Shown: positions 46,682-56,695, counted from the stretch's first letter. The stretch: DNA of 64,000 nt from Peptoniphilaceae bacterium AM52-5BH (GCA_027669155.1 JAQEDR010000002.1:1-64000), one strand, 5' to 3'. Made by a program: numbers and translations. Notes: generated from the sequence alone by a model not told the origin.

Positions 46682-47125
46682 ATGGATTTAACAAAAAGAT
46701 TGAAAGAAGTCTTTGAAGCAGATATCGAAAAGTTAGGTTACGAATTAGTAGATATCGAATTTAAAGGCCAAAAAAACAACAAAAGCCTAACGTTCTTTAT
46801 CTACAATAAGGATGGGATTACAATCGAAGATTGTGAGAAGGTTAGTGCTTTTCTTGATGAGAAACTCGACGAGATTGATATCATAAAAGATTCATATTAT
46901 CTCGAAGTCTCAAGTCAAGATCTATCCCGTCCTCTTAAGACTGATAGGGATATAGAAAGAAATAAGGATGAGCTATTAAAAATCAAGTTAAAAAATGGTG
47001 AGATTTTTCTAGGTAAAATCAAAGATATTGGCGAAGATTTTTATGAATTTGTCCTAGAAGATGAAAATACTAAGAAAGTTAAGAAAGAAGACGTAAAAGA
47101 AATTTATATTGAGATTGTTTTCTAA
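46682..47125 (+). CDS. rimP: Ribosome maturation factor RimP
   Basis: This 147-residue factor for 30S assembly has the N-terminal alpha/beta domain (YELVDIEFKGQ, FIYNKDGITIEDCE, YYLEVSSQDLSRPL) and the C-terminal Sm-like barrel (LKNGEIFLGKIKDI). It heads the operon that runs to ribF and is 9 bases from nusA. Confidence 0.94.
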   Translation: MDLTKRLKEVFEADIEKLGYELVDIEFKGQKNNKSLTFFIYNKDGITIEDCEKVSAFLDEKLDEIDIIKDSYYLEVSSQDLSRPLKTDRDIERNKDELLKIKLKNGEIFLGKIKDIGEDFYEFVLEDENTKKVKKEDVKEIYIEIVF

Positions 47126-47134
47126 GGAGATATT

Positions 47135-48427
47135 ATGAACAATGATTTTATGTTGGCTTTGGATGAGCTTTGTAAGGAAAAAAATCTGGATAAGGCAACC
47201 ATCCTAGATGCCTTACAGAAGGCCCTTATCAAAAGTTACCAAAAAAATTATGACAACGAAGAAAATGTTGATGTCATAATTGATGAAGAGACTGGACAAA
47301 TTGAAGTCTTTGCCCTAAAGGAAGTTGTAGATGAAGTAGATGATACTATCACAGAAATTTCCCTAAAGGATGCCTTGGAGGAAAATGCAAGCTATCATTT
47401 AGGTGATATTGCAAGGATTAAGCTTACTCCCAAAAACTTCGGCAGAGTCGCAGCCCAAACTGCAAGAAATATCGTGATCCAAAAGATTAGAGATGCCCAA
47501 AGAGACTCACTTTACGGAGAATACATCGAAAGGGCAAATGAGATGATTACAGGAACTGTACAAAGACAAGATAAGTATAATGTATATGTAAACTTAGATA
47601 AAATCGAAGGTGTAGTTCCAGTAAAAGAGCAAGTTCCCACAGAAGAATATCCGGCAAACGCTAAGATGAAGTTTCTTATAAAGGAAGTTAGAAATTCTTC
47701 TAAAGAACCTCAAATTGTCCTATCAAGAGCAAGTCAAGATCTTATTACAAGGCTTTTCGAGCTTGAAGTTCCTGAGATTACTGATGGGATAATTGAAATC
47801 TATTCCCTAGCTAGAGAAGCTGGATCTAGGACTAAGATGGCAGTGTTTTCAAATGACGAAGGAATTGATGCAGTCGGAGCTTGCATTGGCTTTAAGGGAA
47901 TTAGGGTAAATTCCATAGTTGAAGAGCTACAAGGAGAAAAAATCGACATAATTAATTTTGATAAAGACATCAAAGTATTTATATCAAATGCCCTATCTCC
48001 AGCTGATATTATCGAAGTTCTAGTCAATGAAAAAAGCAAGAAGAGTCTAGTAGTTGTAGCAAGCGACCAACTATCCCTAGCCATAGGTAAGGAAGGTCAA
48101 AACGCAAGACTTGCAGCAAGACTAACTGGCTGGAAGATCGATATAAAAAGTAGCGAAGAATACGAAAGCTTAAGCCAAGAAGAAATAGATGAAATTCTTG
48201 GATTAAATGAAGTAGACGAAGAGGTGGAAAGTGGTGATGAAACTTCTCTTGTAGAAGAAGATGAAGCTTTAGACCTCTATGATGAAAACGATGATACTGA
48301 AGAAGATTTAATAAGAGATTTTGAAGTAGAAGAAATAATAGAAGAAGAAAGAGATGATACAGTAGAAGAGATTACAAACATTGATTCCACTGTAGAAGCC
48401 TATGAAGATGAATCTAACGAGGATTAG
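47135..48427 (+). CDS. nusA: Transcription termination/antitermination factor NusA
   Basis: This 430-residue protein has the RNA-polymerase-binding N-terminal domain (1-125), an S1 domain (about 135-200), and two KH domains (GACIGFKGIRVNSI and IGKEGQNARLAARL). A strongly acidic tail (about 350-430, many Glu/Asp) replaces the repeats found in E. coli. Order rimP-nusA-ylxR is conserved in Firmicutes. Confidence 0.96.
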   Translation: MNNDFMLALDELCKEKNLDKATILDALQKALIKSYQKNYDNEENVDVIIDEETGQIEVFALKEVVDEVDDTITEISLKDALEENASYHLGDIARIKLTPKNFGRVAAQTARNIVIQKIRDAQRDSLYGEYIERANEMITGTVQRQDKYNVYVNLDKIEGVVPVKEQVPTEEYPANAKMKFLIKEVRNSSKEPQIVLSRASQDLITRLFELEVPEITDGIIEIYSLAREAGSRTKMAVFSNDEGIDAVGACIGFKGIRVNSIVEELQGEKIDIINFDKDIKVFISNALSPADIIEVLVNEKSKKSLVVVASDQLSLAIGKEGQNARLAARLTGWKIDIKSSEEYESLSQEEIDEILGLNEVDEEVESGDETSLVEEDEALDLYDENDDTEEDLIRDFEVEEIIEEERDDTVEEITNIDSTVEAYEDESNED

Positions 48428-48430
48428 AAA

Positions 48431-48697
48431 ATGAAAAAAGCTAAGAAGATTCCACAAAGAAAATGTGTGGTATGTGGCAAGCTTAAAGACAAAAAAGACC
48501 TTCTAAGAGTTGTAAAAAACAAAGAAGAAGGAATTTTGATAGATGAATCTGGAAAGAAAAACGGAAGAGGCGCCTACATTTGCAAGGATGATGCTTGCAT
48601 AGAGGAAGCCATCAGGACAAATAAGCTAAACCGAGTTTTTAGAACAGAAGTTTCGGATGAACTTTACGAGGAGTTAAAAGCTTATGAAGTAAATTGA
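48431..48697 (+). CDS. rnpM: YlxR-family RNA-binding protein (RNase P modulator)
   Basis: This 88-residue protein has the family start RKCVVCGKLKDK and the GRGAYICKDDAC motif. Work in B. subtilis links it to RNase P modulation. It lies between nusA and infB. The L7Ae-like ylxQ gene that often follows is missing here, infB starting 10 bases later. Confidence 0.92.
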   Translation: MKKAKKIPQRKCVVCGKLKDKKDLLRVVKNKEEGILIDESGKKNGRGAYICKDDACIEEAIRTNKLNRVFRTEVSDELYEELKAYEVN

Positions 48698-48707
48698 GGA
48701 GAGTTAT

Positions 48708-50834
48708 ATGGCAGAAAAAGTAAGAGTATATGAATTAGCAAAAGAAAATAACATGGCAGCCAAGGAAATGGTGAAACTATTAAATGAGGAATTTGGCCTA
48801 AATATCAAATCCCACATGTCCATGGTTGGAGGAAGTGATCTTGAGCTTATCCAAGGCTATTTTGATGAGATAGAAGAAGAAAAGATAAAATCTAATAAAA
48901 AGAAACATCAAAAAGACAATAATAAAAATAGCAAAAATCATAAAAACATCAAACACGCCAAAGATGTAGAAGATGATGATTTTGAGGAAGAAAAGCCAAA
49001 GAAAAAGAGAAAGAAAAAAAGCAAGAACAAGAAAACTTCTAAGGCTAACAAGAAACAAGTCGAAGAGAAAAAGAATGATGGAATAATAGAAATCCCTGAA
49101 ACTGTAAATGTAAAGACTTTTGCTGACAAGATAGGAGAATCTCCAAATTCTGTAATAGGAAAACTAATTGGTCTTGGCGTAATGGCAGGACTAAATGATC
49201 AAATCGAGTTTGAGCAAGCAGAACTAGTTGCCCTAGACTTTGGCAAGGAGATAAAACTAGAAGAAGAGTACGATGCCATTGAAGAACAACAAGTAGAACT
49301 AGACTATGAAGACAAGGAAGAAGACCTAGTTAACAGACCTCCAGTAGTTTCTGTAATGGGTCACGTTGACCATGGTAAGACTTCTATCCTTGATAAGATT
49401 AGATCAACAAGAGTTACAAGTGGCGAAGCAGGAGGTATCACCCAACATATTGGTGCTTCTGTGGTTGATATTAACGATAAGAAGATAAGTTTCCTTGATA
49501 CACCTGGCCACGAAGCCTTCACCGAAATGAGAATGAGGGGAGCTCAAGCAACTGATATAGCAATTCTAGTAGTTGCAGCAGATGATGGTGTAATGCCACA
49601 AACTGTTGAGGCGATTAACCACGCCAAGGCTGCTGGAATACCAATTGTAGTAGCTATAAATAAAATTGATAAGGAAGTAGCTGACCCTAACAGAGTAAAA
49701 CAAGAATTAATGGAACATGGTCTTGTATCAGAAGAATGGGGAGGAGACACCATCATGGTTCCAGTATCTGCTCATACAGGAGAAGGTATTGATGATTTAC
49801 TAGAGATGGTTCTTCTTGTAGCTGAAATGAGAGAGCTTAAGGCAAATCCAAACAGACGAGCAGTAGGTATCATAATAGAAGCCCAACTTGACAAGGCAAG
49901 AGGAGCAGTTGCAACAGTGCTTGTACAAAAGGGAACCCTTCATGCAGGAGACTATGTAGTAACAGGATCTGCATCAGGTAGGATTAGAGCTATGTTTAAC
50001 TCTCTTGGAGAAGCAATCGAAGAAGCAGCTCCTTCAATGCCAGCCCAAATCCTAGGTCTATCTGACGTTGCCGAAGCAGGAGATATGATCTATGCTGTAG
50101 AAGATGAGAAGCTTGCTCGTGAATTTGCAGATAGGGCAGCAGAGTTCAAACGTGAAGAGCACCTTAAGGCAAAGGCTAATACCAACCTTGAAGATATGTA
50201 TTCAGATATCGGAGATGGTGAGCTAAAAGAGCTTAATATTATAGTTAAAACTGACGTTAAAGGAACAGTAGATGCTGTAAGCCATTCACTAGTGAAGCTT
50301 TCAAATGAAGAAGTTAAGGTATCTGTTATAGCAGGAGCTGTAGGAGGAATCACAGAATCAGATATCCTTCTTGCCCAAGCCTCTAACGCAGTTATTATAG
50401 GATTTAATGTAAGACCAACCCAAGGAGCTTTGGAAAGAGCCAAAGATAACAATATTGAAATCAGAACATATTCTGTAATCTATGAAGCAATCGAAGATGT
50501 AGAAAAAGCTATCAAGGGTATGCTTGATCCAGAATTTAAGGAAGTTGTCCTTGGTAGGGCTGAAGTACGTGATACCTTCAAGGTTCCAGGAGCAGGAACA
50601 GTTGCTGGTGTTATGGTTACAAATGGTTCTGTTCCAAGAAGAGCAAGCATCAGACTCCTACGTGACAATATCGTAATATTTGACGGTGATATCTCATCAA
50701 TGAAGAGATTTAAGGACGATGCCAAAGAACTTGCTGGTGGTTACGAGGGAGGTATTGGTCTAAATAGATTCAATGATATCAAGGTTGGAGATGTCATGGA
50801 AGCCTATGAAATGGTTGAAAAGGAAAGAGATTAA
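48708..50834 (+). CDS. infB: Translation initiation factor IF-2
   Basis: This 708-residue GTPase brings initiator tRNA to the ribosome. Order: an N-terminal IF2_N domain, a lysine-rich low-complexity linker (about 60-125), a second IF2_N, the G domain (GHVDHGKTS, DTPGHEAF, NKID), then domains II-IV. A GGAGAG site precedes the ATG. The gene ends on the first base of rbfA (TAATG overlap). Confidence 0.97.
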   Translation: MAEKVRVYELAKENNMAAKEMVKLLNEEFGLNIKSHMSMVGGSDLELIQGYFDEIEEEKIKSNKKKHQKDNNKNSKNHKNIKHAKDVEDDDFEEEKPKKKRKKKSKNKKTSKANKKQVEEKKNDGIIEIPETVNVKTFADKIGESPNSVIGKLIGLGVMAGLNDQIEFEQAELVALDFGKEIKLEEEYDAIEEQQVELDYEDKEEDLVNRPPVVSVMGHVDHGKTSILDKIRSTRVTSGEAGGITQHIGASVVDINDKKISFLDTPGHEAFTEMRMRGAQATDIAILVVAADDGVMPQTVEAINHAKAAGIPIVVAINKIDKEVADPNRVKQELMEHGLVSEEWGGDTIMVPVSAHTGEGIDDLLEMVLLVAEMRELKANPNRRAVGIIIEAQLDKARGAVATVLVQKGTLHAGDYVVTGSASGRIRAMFNSLGEAIEEAAPSMPAQILGLSDVAEAGDMIYAVEDEKLAREFADRAAEFKREEHLKAKANTNLEDMYSDIGDGELKELNIIVKTDVKGTVDAVSHSLVKLSNEEVKVSVIAGAVGGITESDILLAQASNAVIIGFNVRPTQGALERAKDNNIEIRTYSVIYEAIEDVEKAIKGMLDPEFKEVVLGRAEVRDTFKVPGAGTVAGVMVTNGSVPRRASIRLLRDNIVIFDGDISSMKRFKDDAKELAGGYEGGIGLNRFNDIKVGDVMEAYEMVEKERD

Positions 50835-51220
50835 TGAATAAAAGAAGAACAGAAAGAATCTCATCTGAAGTCAAAAAAGAATTATCCAAAATTCTAAGAG
50901 ATGACTTAAACGATCCAAGACTTAGCACAGAGGCTATGGTTACTATAACAGATGTTGAAGTAACCAACGACCTCTCCTATGCTGACTGTTACGTGAGCGT
51001 ACTAGGAGATGCTACAAATAAGGAAGATGTACTCGAGGCTTTAGAGCAAGCAAAAGGTTACATCAAAATCCTTATTGGAGAGAGGATGAGACTTAGATCT
51101 ATGCCAGAATTTAGATTCAAAATCGATAACTCAATCGAACATGGAGCTTACATGGATAAGCTAATAGCTGAAACAATTGCAAAGGATAAGAAAGCTAATG
51201 AAGAAAGAGAAAATCAGTAA
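50834..51220 (+). CDS. rbfA: Ribosome-binding factor A
   Basis: This 128-residue 30S maturation factor has the KH-like fold: RISSEVKKELSKIL, DPRL, ITDVEVTNDLSYADCYVS and the closing IEHGAYMDKLI. It overlaps infB by one base and the nrnA start by 23 bases. Confidence 0.95.
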   Translation: MNKRRTERISSEVKKELSKILRDDLNDPRLSTEAMVTITDVEVTNDLSYADCYVSVLGDATNKEDVLEALEQAKGYIKILIGERMRLRSMPEFRFKIDNSIEHGAYMDKLIAETIAKDKKANEERENQ

Positions 51221-52172
51221 AGAAAAACTCGATAAATTTAAAGAACTTGTCGATAATGCAGAAACAATTGCAATAGCAAGCCATATCAACCCAGATGGAG
51301 ACAATCTGGGTTCTACCCTTGCCCTTAGGAAATCTCTAGAGCTTTATGGAAAAGATGTCGAGCTTCTAGCTAACGATATTATAGATGACTACCTACATTT
51401 CTTGCCTGAGAAGGAAAATTACAAGGAAGCCTCAAGGGAGGCTTATGACTTGTTTATGATTTTGGACTGCTCAGAATTTGATAGGATTGGAGATAGTCTT
51501 ACACCTATTGCAAAAGCTTCCAAAAACACCTTGGTTATAGACCACCACGTAGGAGGAGGAATAGATACAGACCTTAATCTAATCTATGACACAGCTCCTG
51601 CTACATGTGAGCTTGTCTTTGAAATTATCGAAAGATTAGACCTTCCTATAGATAAGGACATAGCAAGTTTAATTTATACAGGACTTTGCACGGACACTAA
51701 TAGATTTTTATATTCAAATGTAACAGAATATACCTTCTACGTTGCGGGAAGACTTCTAAGTCTTGGAACAGATAGCGAATATATCTATAGAAACTTATAT
51801 CAATCAAAGCCTATGAAGGTAATGAAATTCCAAACAGAAGTAATAGCAAATGCTAAATTTATGGACAAAAAAGCCTATTCTATTATTTCCAAGGATCTTG
51901 TCAAAAAACATGGAGTCCAAATGGGAGATGCTGAAACAATCGTAGGTATGCTAAGAGATATAGATGAAGTCGGAGTGTCTATGATTCTCAAGGAATACGA
52001 CAATGGAGAATACAAGGTATCCCTAAGAAGTAAGGATGTAGATGTAGCAAAAGTTGCTCGTGAAAACGGCGGCGGAGGCCATATCAAGGCTAGCGGATTT
52101 TCCATCTTCGATGATTCACTAGAAGCTGCAAGCAAGAAGGCTATCGCTATCCTAAAGGAAATTGATGTATAG
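51198..52172 (+). CDS. nrnA: DHH-family phosphoesterase (nanoRNase/pAp phosphatase type)
   Basis: The ATG at 51198 has AAAGGAT upstream and is preferred to an earlier TTG. The 324-residue protein has HINPDGDNLGS, the DHH motif (VIDHHVGG) and the DHHA1 end (GGGGHIKASGF). NrnA enzymes degrade very short RNA and dephosphorylate pAp. It sits between rbfA and truB, a common Firmicute place. Confidence 0.93.
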   Translation: MKKEKISKEKLDKFKELVDNAETIAIASHINPDGDNLGSTLALRKSLELYGKDVELLANDIIDDYLHFLPEKENYKEASREAYDLFMILDCSEFDRIGDSLTPIAKASKNTLVIDHHVGGGIDTDLNLIYDTAPATCELVFEIIERLDLPIDKDIASLIYTGLCTDTNRFLYSNVTEYTFYVAGRLLSLGTDSEYIYRNLYQSKPMKVMKFQTEVIANAKFMDKKAYSIISKDLVKKHGVQMGDAETIVGMLRDIDEVGVSMILKEYDNGEYKVSLRSKDVDVAKVARENGGGGHIKASGFSIFDDSLEAASKKAIAILKEIDV

Positions 52173-53070
52173 CGGCATCCTAAATGTAGATAAGGAAAAG
52201 GGAATATCTTCAGCAAGGGTGGTATCTCTCGTAAGGCGAGCCTTAAATCAGAAGAAGGTAGGCCATACAGGAACCCTTGACCTTGAGGCAAGCGGGGTAC
52301 TTCCAATTGTTGTTGGCAAGGCAACAAGGGTATCCGACTACATGATGGGTAAGGATAAAACCTATGAGTGTCTGATGGAATTTGGAAAAAAGACCGATAC
52401 CCTGGATGCAGCAGGAGAAGTCATCAAGGAAAGCTCTAAGACTTGCAAGAGAGAGGATTTGGAAAAAGTTCTAGAAAAATACAGGGGAGAAATAGAACAA
52501 ATTCCTCCTATGTATTCTGCCCTAAAGGTAGACGGCAAGAAACTTTACGAGCTTGCTAGAAGTGGTAAGGAAATCGAAAGAAAAAAAAGAAAAGTTAAAA
52601 TCTATTCCATAAAGCTAATAGACTTTGACTTTCCTTATGCAAAGATTTCTGTAACTTGCTCTAAGGGGACCTATATTAGAACTCTTGTAGATGATATTGG
52701 AGAAGATTTGGGCTGTTTATCTTTTGTAAAGGAGCTTAGAAGAGTTAGAGTCGGAGACTTTCTAGTAGATGAAGCAGTTAAATCATCAGATATTTTAGAA
52801 ATGGATAAGGATAAGCTTTTATCTAAGCTTGATAGAGTAGATAAGGCCTTAGATAATTTTCCGAGATTCGACCTTTCTGAAAATCTTTTCGATAAGGCCG
52901 TAAATGGCATGACTATAAAAATAGACGAAATAATAGACGAAGAAGTTGAAGAAGTTAGAGTATATTCGAGAGATGAATTTATTGGCTTGGCTAAGAGTTT
53001 TGAGAGTAGGGGCGGATATTTTCTAAAGATGGAGAAAGTATTTTATGATAGAGAAAATAAAAATATATGA
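52165..53070 (+). CDS. truB: tRNA pseudouridine-55 synthase
   Basis: The ATG at 52165 overlaps the nrnA stop and has AAAGGA upstream. The 301-residue enzyme shows KEKGISSARVV and the catalytic GHTGTLDLEASGVL (Asp), then the Y/L boxes (PPMYSALKVDGKKLYELAR) and CSKGTYIRTLVDDIG. It modifies U55 of tRNA. Confidence 0.95.
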   Translation: MYSGILNVDKEKGISSARVVSLVRRALNQKKVGHTGTLDLEASGVLPIVVGKATRVSDYMMGKDKTYECLMEFGKKTDTLDAAGEVIKESSKTCKREDLEKVLEKYRGEIEQIPPMYSALKVDGKKLYELARSGKEIERKKRKVKIYSIKLIDFDFPYAKISVTCSKGTYIRTLVDDIGEDLGCLSFVKELRRVRVGDFLVDEAVKSSDILEMDKDKLLSKLDRVDKALDNFPRFDLSENLFDKAVNGMTIKIDEIIDEEVEEVRVYSRDEFIGLAKSFESRGGYFLKMEKVFYDRENKNI

Positions 53071-54004
53071 CCTAAATATGGACCTACCAGATCTTGAAAA
53101 AAAGGCGGTAAGTCTTGGAAACTTCGATGGGGTTCACTTAGGCCATCAAAAACTAATGAAAAATAATCTAGAAATTAGCAAAAAGTATGACCTAGAGCCT
53201 TCAGTCTTGTTGTTTAAAGAAAACACTAAACTAAGACTAAAGGATGAGAAAGAGTATATGACAAGTCTTGAGGATAAGATTGAGATTTTGGCGTCGATGG
53301 GGATTAATACATTTTGCTTGATAGATTTTGATGAAAAGTTTATGAATCTTTCTCCAAGAGAATTTATATCTGAAATTATTAACAAAAAGCTCAACGCATC
53401 CTACGTTATTTGTGGCAAGGACTACAGATTTGGTAGGAAGGCCTCAGGTGATGTCGAAACTCTTAGAAAGCTTGAAGATGAATATAATTACAAGACTTCA
53501 GTAGTTGAATTTGAAAAGGAAGATGAGGTAAACAAAATCTCATCCAATCATCTAAGAGATCTAATAAGAGAAGGGAATATCAGAAAAGTAAACAAACTTC
53601 TAGGTAGAAATTACAAGATAAAAGGAAGGGTTGTAGATGGCGCCAAAAGAGGCAGGACCCTAAACTTTCCTACAGCAAACCTTAAGCTTAGCTTTAACTA
53701 TGTCCTTCCCGTAGATGGGGTTTACTTTACAAAGGTTAATATCGATGGAGCCTCTTACTACGCCTTAAGCAATGTAGGAACCAATCCTACTTTTGATGAA
53801 AGCCACAGAAAAGTAGAGACCTACATTCTCGACTTTAGTCAAAATATTTATGGTAAGGATATTTCTATAGAATTCATAGAGTTTTTCCGTTATGATATCA
53901 AATTCGATAGTAAGGAAGCCTTGATAGATCAGATGAATTCAGATAAGAAAAAGGCCTATGAATATCTTGAAAATATTTTGCAAAAGGAAGAAGAGCAAGT
54001 ATAA
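53045..54004 (+). CDS. ribF: Bifunctional riboflavin kinase/FAD synthetase
   Basis: This 319-residue protein has the N-terminal nucleotidyltransferase domain (SLGNFDGVHLGHQ, ISSNHLRDLIREG) and the C-terminal flavokinase domain (KGRVVDGAKRGRTLNFPTAN). It makes FMN and FAD. It overlaps truB by 26 bases and ends the operon before rpsO. Confidence 0.96.
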   Translation: MIEKIKIYDLNMDLPDLEKKAVSLGNFDGVHLGHQKLMKNNLEISKKYDLEPSVLLFKENTKLRLKDEKEYMTSLEDKIEILASMGINTFCLIDFDEKFMNLSPREFISEIINKKLNASYVICGKDYRFGRKASGDVETLRKLEDEYNYKTSVVEFEKEDEVNKISSNHLRDLIREGNIRKVNKLLGRNYKIKGRVVDGAKRGRTLNFPTANLKLSFNYVLPVDGVYFTKVNIDGASYYALSNVGTNPTFDESHRKVETYILDFSQNIYGKDISIEFIEFFRYDIKFDSKEALIDQMNSDKKKAYEYLENILQKEEEQV

Positions 54005-54018
54005 TAATTAGCGGTACC

Positions 54019-54064
54019 TTTGCTAAGTAAATGATACCTCGACCTTTACTTGGTAAATGGCAAA
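54019..54064 (+). promoter_or_regulatory. Hairpin leader ahead of rpsO
   Basis: TTTGC and AAGTAAA (54019-54031) can pair with TTTACTT and GCAAA (54045-54064) with an internal bulge. It lies 21 bases before the S15 start and could be an autoregulatory S15-binding leader; this is inferred from position and pairing only. Confidence 0.4.
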
Positions 54065-54084
54065 TATTATAAATGGAGGAAATT

Positions 54085-54351
54085 ATGTTAAAAGCAGACG
54101 AAAAACAAGCAATAATCAAAGAATACCAATTAGAAGAAGGAGACACAGGTTCTCCAGAAGTTCAAATCGCAATCCTTTCAAAGAGAATTGCTGATCTTAC
54201 AGAACACTTAAAGAATAACAAAAAAGATCACTCATCAAGAAGAGGTCTTTACAAAATGATTAGACGTAGAAAAGGTATGTTAAACTACCTAAGAGATAAT
54301 GACATTGATAGATACAGATCAATCGTTGAGAGACTAGGTCTAAGAGGTTAA
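54085..54351 (+). CDS. rpsO: Ribosomal protein S15
   Basis: This 88-residue 30S protein uses the ATG at 54085; the upstream ATG at 54073 overlaps the GGAGG ribosome site and would add four foreign residues. Characteristic stretches are [26 protein letters not shown] and RRKGMLNYL. It is followed by its own terminator and then pnp, the conserved order. Confidence 0.97.
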   Translation: MLKADEKQAIIKEYQLEEGDTGSPEVQIAILSKRIADLTEHLKNNKKDHSSRRGLYKMIRRRKGMLNYLRDNDIDRYRSIVERLGLRG

Positions 54352-54356
54352 TTATT

Positions 54357-54383
54357 GGCGGGGCATTCCCGCCTTATTTTATA
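54357..54383 (+). terminator. Terminator after rpsO
   Basis: GGCGGG and CCCGCC form a 6-bp GC stem with a 5-base loop, followed by TTATTTTAT. It lies 5 bases after the stop. Confidence 0.75.
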
Positions 54384-54404
54384 TATAAAAACATAGGAGT
54401 AAAG

Positions 54405-56540
54405 ATGGTAAAAACTTACAAATACGAATCAAAATTAGGCAAAGATTTTGAAGTTACTATTGGTAAATTTGCAGAACAAGCCAATGGTGAATGCTACATA
54501 AAAAGTGGCGATACTTCTTTGCTTGTAACAGCAGTTGCAAGTGAGAAGCCAAGGGAAGGAATAGACTTTTTCCCACTAATATGTGATTTTCAAGAAAAAC
54601 TATATGCAGTAGGAAAAATTCCTGGAGGATTCCTCAAAAGAGAAGGAAAGGCAAGCGATGAGGCAACCCTTATCTCTCGTCAAATGGACAGACCTCTTAG
54701 ACCACTTTTTCCAGAAAATTACTACAATGATGTACAAATCATAGCCACAGTTTTGTCTATGGATGAAGATAACCTCCCAGACCCACTTACAACAATAGGT
54801 GCTTCAATCGCTTTAGGAATATCTGATATTCCATTCGATGGTCCAGTTGGAGCTTGTATGGTTGGTAAGGTTGATGATAAGCTAATCATTAATCCAAACA
54901 AGGAAGAAAGAGAAAAATCTAGCCTAGAGCTTACTGTAGCAGGTAAGAAGGGAGCTATCAATATGGTAGAGGCTGGAGCAAAGGAGATTTCTGAAGGAGA
55001 AATGCTCGAAGCAATGCTTCTTGCCCTAGAAGAGATTGGTAATATTTCTGACTTTATCCAAACTATAATCGACGAAATAGGAAAAGAAAAAATCGAAGTT
55101 GCCCAAGTAGAAGAGACAGAACTTGATAGAAAGATTTCAGCAGATTTTGAAGAAGAAATCAAAAACTCAATAAGAACTACAGATAAGACTGAAAGAGAAG
55201 ATAATATCTTCAATATCGAAGAAGCTGCTAAGGAAAAATATCTAGAAGAATATCCAGAAAGTGAAGATGAAATTCACAGAAGAATTGATAATATCATGAA
55301 AAAAGAAGTTCGTCGTATGATTTCTATCGATAAGATTAGACCAGACGGACGTGATCTTACAGAAATCAGACCACTTTCTGCAGAAGCAGGACTTCTTCCA
55401 AGAGTACACGGATCAGGACTCTTCCAAAGAGGACAAACACAAGTCCTATCTGTAGTAACCCTAGGATCTCCTGCTGATGTTCAAATTATAGATGGATTAA
55501 ATAGAGAAGAAATTCAAAAAAGATATATCCACCAATACAACTTCCCACCATTTTGCGTTGGAGATGTAAGACCACTGAGAGGACCAGGTCGTCGTGAGAT
55601 TGGTCACGGACGTTTGGCAGAAAGAGCCCTATTACCAGTCCTTCCAGATGAAAAAGACTTCCCTTACACAATTAGAGTTGTATCAGAAGTACTATCATCA
55701 AATGGATCAAGCTCTCAAGCTTCTATCTGTGGTTCAACCCTCTCTCTAATGGATGCAGGAGTACCAATAACTAAACCTGTTGCAGGAATTGCCATGGGTC
55801 TTATCAAGGAAGATGACTCTATATCAATCCTTACAGATATCCAAGGTCTAGAAGACCACCTAGGAGATATGGACTTTAAGGTTGCAGGAACTCGTGATGG
55901 AATTACAGCCCTACAAATGGATATGAAAATCGACGGAATCACAAGAGAAGTTCTAGAAGAATCTCTAAATGACGCTCACAATGCTAGAATGAGAATCCTA
56001 GATGTAATAGAATCTGCGATTGATAAGCCAAGAAGTGACATTTCAGATTATGCGCCAAGACTATTTACAATCGACATCGACCCAGAAAAGGTGCGTGATG
56101 TAATAGGTTCTGGTGGAAAGACAATCAACAAGATTATAGACGCTACTGGAGTTAAGATTGAAACTGAAGATGATGGACACATCACTGTTGCTTCTGAGGA
56201 TGGCCAAAGTGGTAAGAAGGCAATTGAGATGATCAAATCCATCGTAACAGATCCAAAACCAGGTGACATATATACTGGTAAGGTTGTTAGGATTATGAAC
56301 TTCGGAGCCTTTGTAGAAATTGCAATTGGTAAGGAAGGTCTCCTCCACATTTCTCAAATAGACCACCACAGGGTAGAAAAGGTTGAAGATGTCTTAAGCG
56401 TAGGAGATGAGGTTAAGGTAAAGGTAACAGAAATTGATAGGCAAGGAAGAATCAACCTATCAAGAAAGGCCCTCCTAGAAAAACCAGAAGCATGGCCAGT
56501 TGACGAATCACCTTACAGAAAAGATAAAAAAGATAAGTAA
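54405..56540 (+). CDS. pnp: Polynucleotide phosphorylase
   Basis: This 711-residue 3'-5' exoribonuclease has two RNase PH domains separated by a helical part, the second with GRREIGHGRLAERAL and SSNGSSSQASICG. A KH domain follows (VIGSGGKTINKI), then an S1 domain (GKVVRIMNFGAFVEI, KEGLLHISQI). TAGGAG precedes the ATG. It degrades and tails RNA. Confidence 0.97.
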   Translation: MVKTYKYESKLGKDFEVTIGKFAEQANGECYIKSGDTSLLVTAVASEKPREGIDFFPLICDFQEKLYAVGKIPGGFLKREGKASDEATLISRQMDRPLRPLFPENYYNDVQIIATVLSMDEDNLPDPLTTIGASIALGISDIPFDGPVGACMVGKVDDKLIINPNKEEREKSSLELTVAGKKGAINMVEAGAKEISEGEMLEAMLLALEEIGNISDFIQTIIDEIGKEKIEVAQVEETELDRKISADFEEEIKNSIRTTDKTEREDNIFNIEEAAKEKYLEEYPESEDEIHRRIDNIMKKEVRRMISIDKIRPDGRDLTEIRPLSAEAGLLPRVHGSGLFQRGQTQVLSVVTLGSPADVQIIDGLNREEIQKRYIHQYNFPPFCVGDVRPLRGPGRREIGHGRLAERALLPVLPDEKDFPYTIRVVSEVLSSNGSSSQASICGSTLSLMDAGVPITKPVAGIAMGLIKEDDSISILTDIQGLEDHLGDMDFKVAGTRDGITALQMDMKIDGITREVLEESLNDAHNARMRILDVIESAIDKPRSDISDYAPRLFTIDIDPEKVRDVIGSGGKTINKIIDATGVKIETEDDGHITVASEDGQSGKKAIEMIKSIVTDPKPGDIYTGKVVRIMNFGAFVEIAIGKEGLLHISQIDHHRVEKVEDVLSVGDEVKVKVTEIDRQGRINLSRKALLEKPEAWPVDESPYRKDKKDK

Positions 56541-56552
56541 GAGCACTTAAAT

Positions 56553-56695
56553 AAACTGTTTTAGACAGTAAGAGACTTTTGACAAGTCTATATTCCTCAA
56601 AGCACGGCGGGAGAATTTCTTCGTTTCGCTTGAGGGATAAGTCTTTAATTTATAATAATAAAGATAGTCTCTAAGCTAAACTGTCATGGCAGTTT
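56553..56695. repeat. Imperfect 143-bp palindrome between pnp and ftsK
   Basis: AAACTG, GACAGT and AGAGACT at the left are mirrored by AGTCTCT, ACTGTC and CAGTTT at the right. Inside, ATTCCTCAA pairs with TTGAGGGAT. The final AAACTGtcatggCAGTTT with TTTTTT is a terminator by itself. The whole could be a structured RNA, the pnp terminator region, or a small non-autonomous transposable element. Confidence 0.5.
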
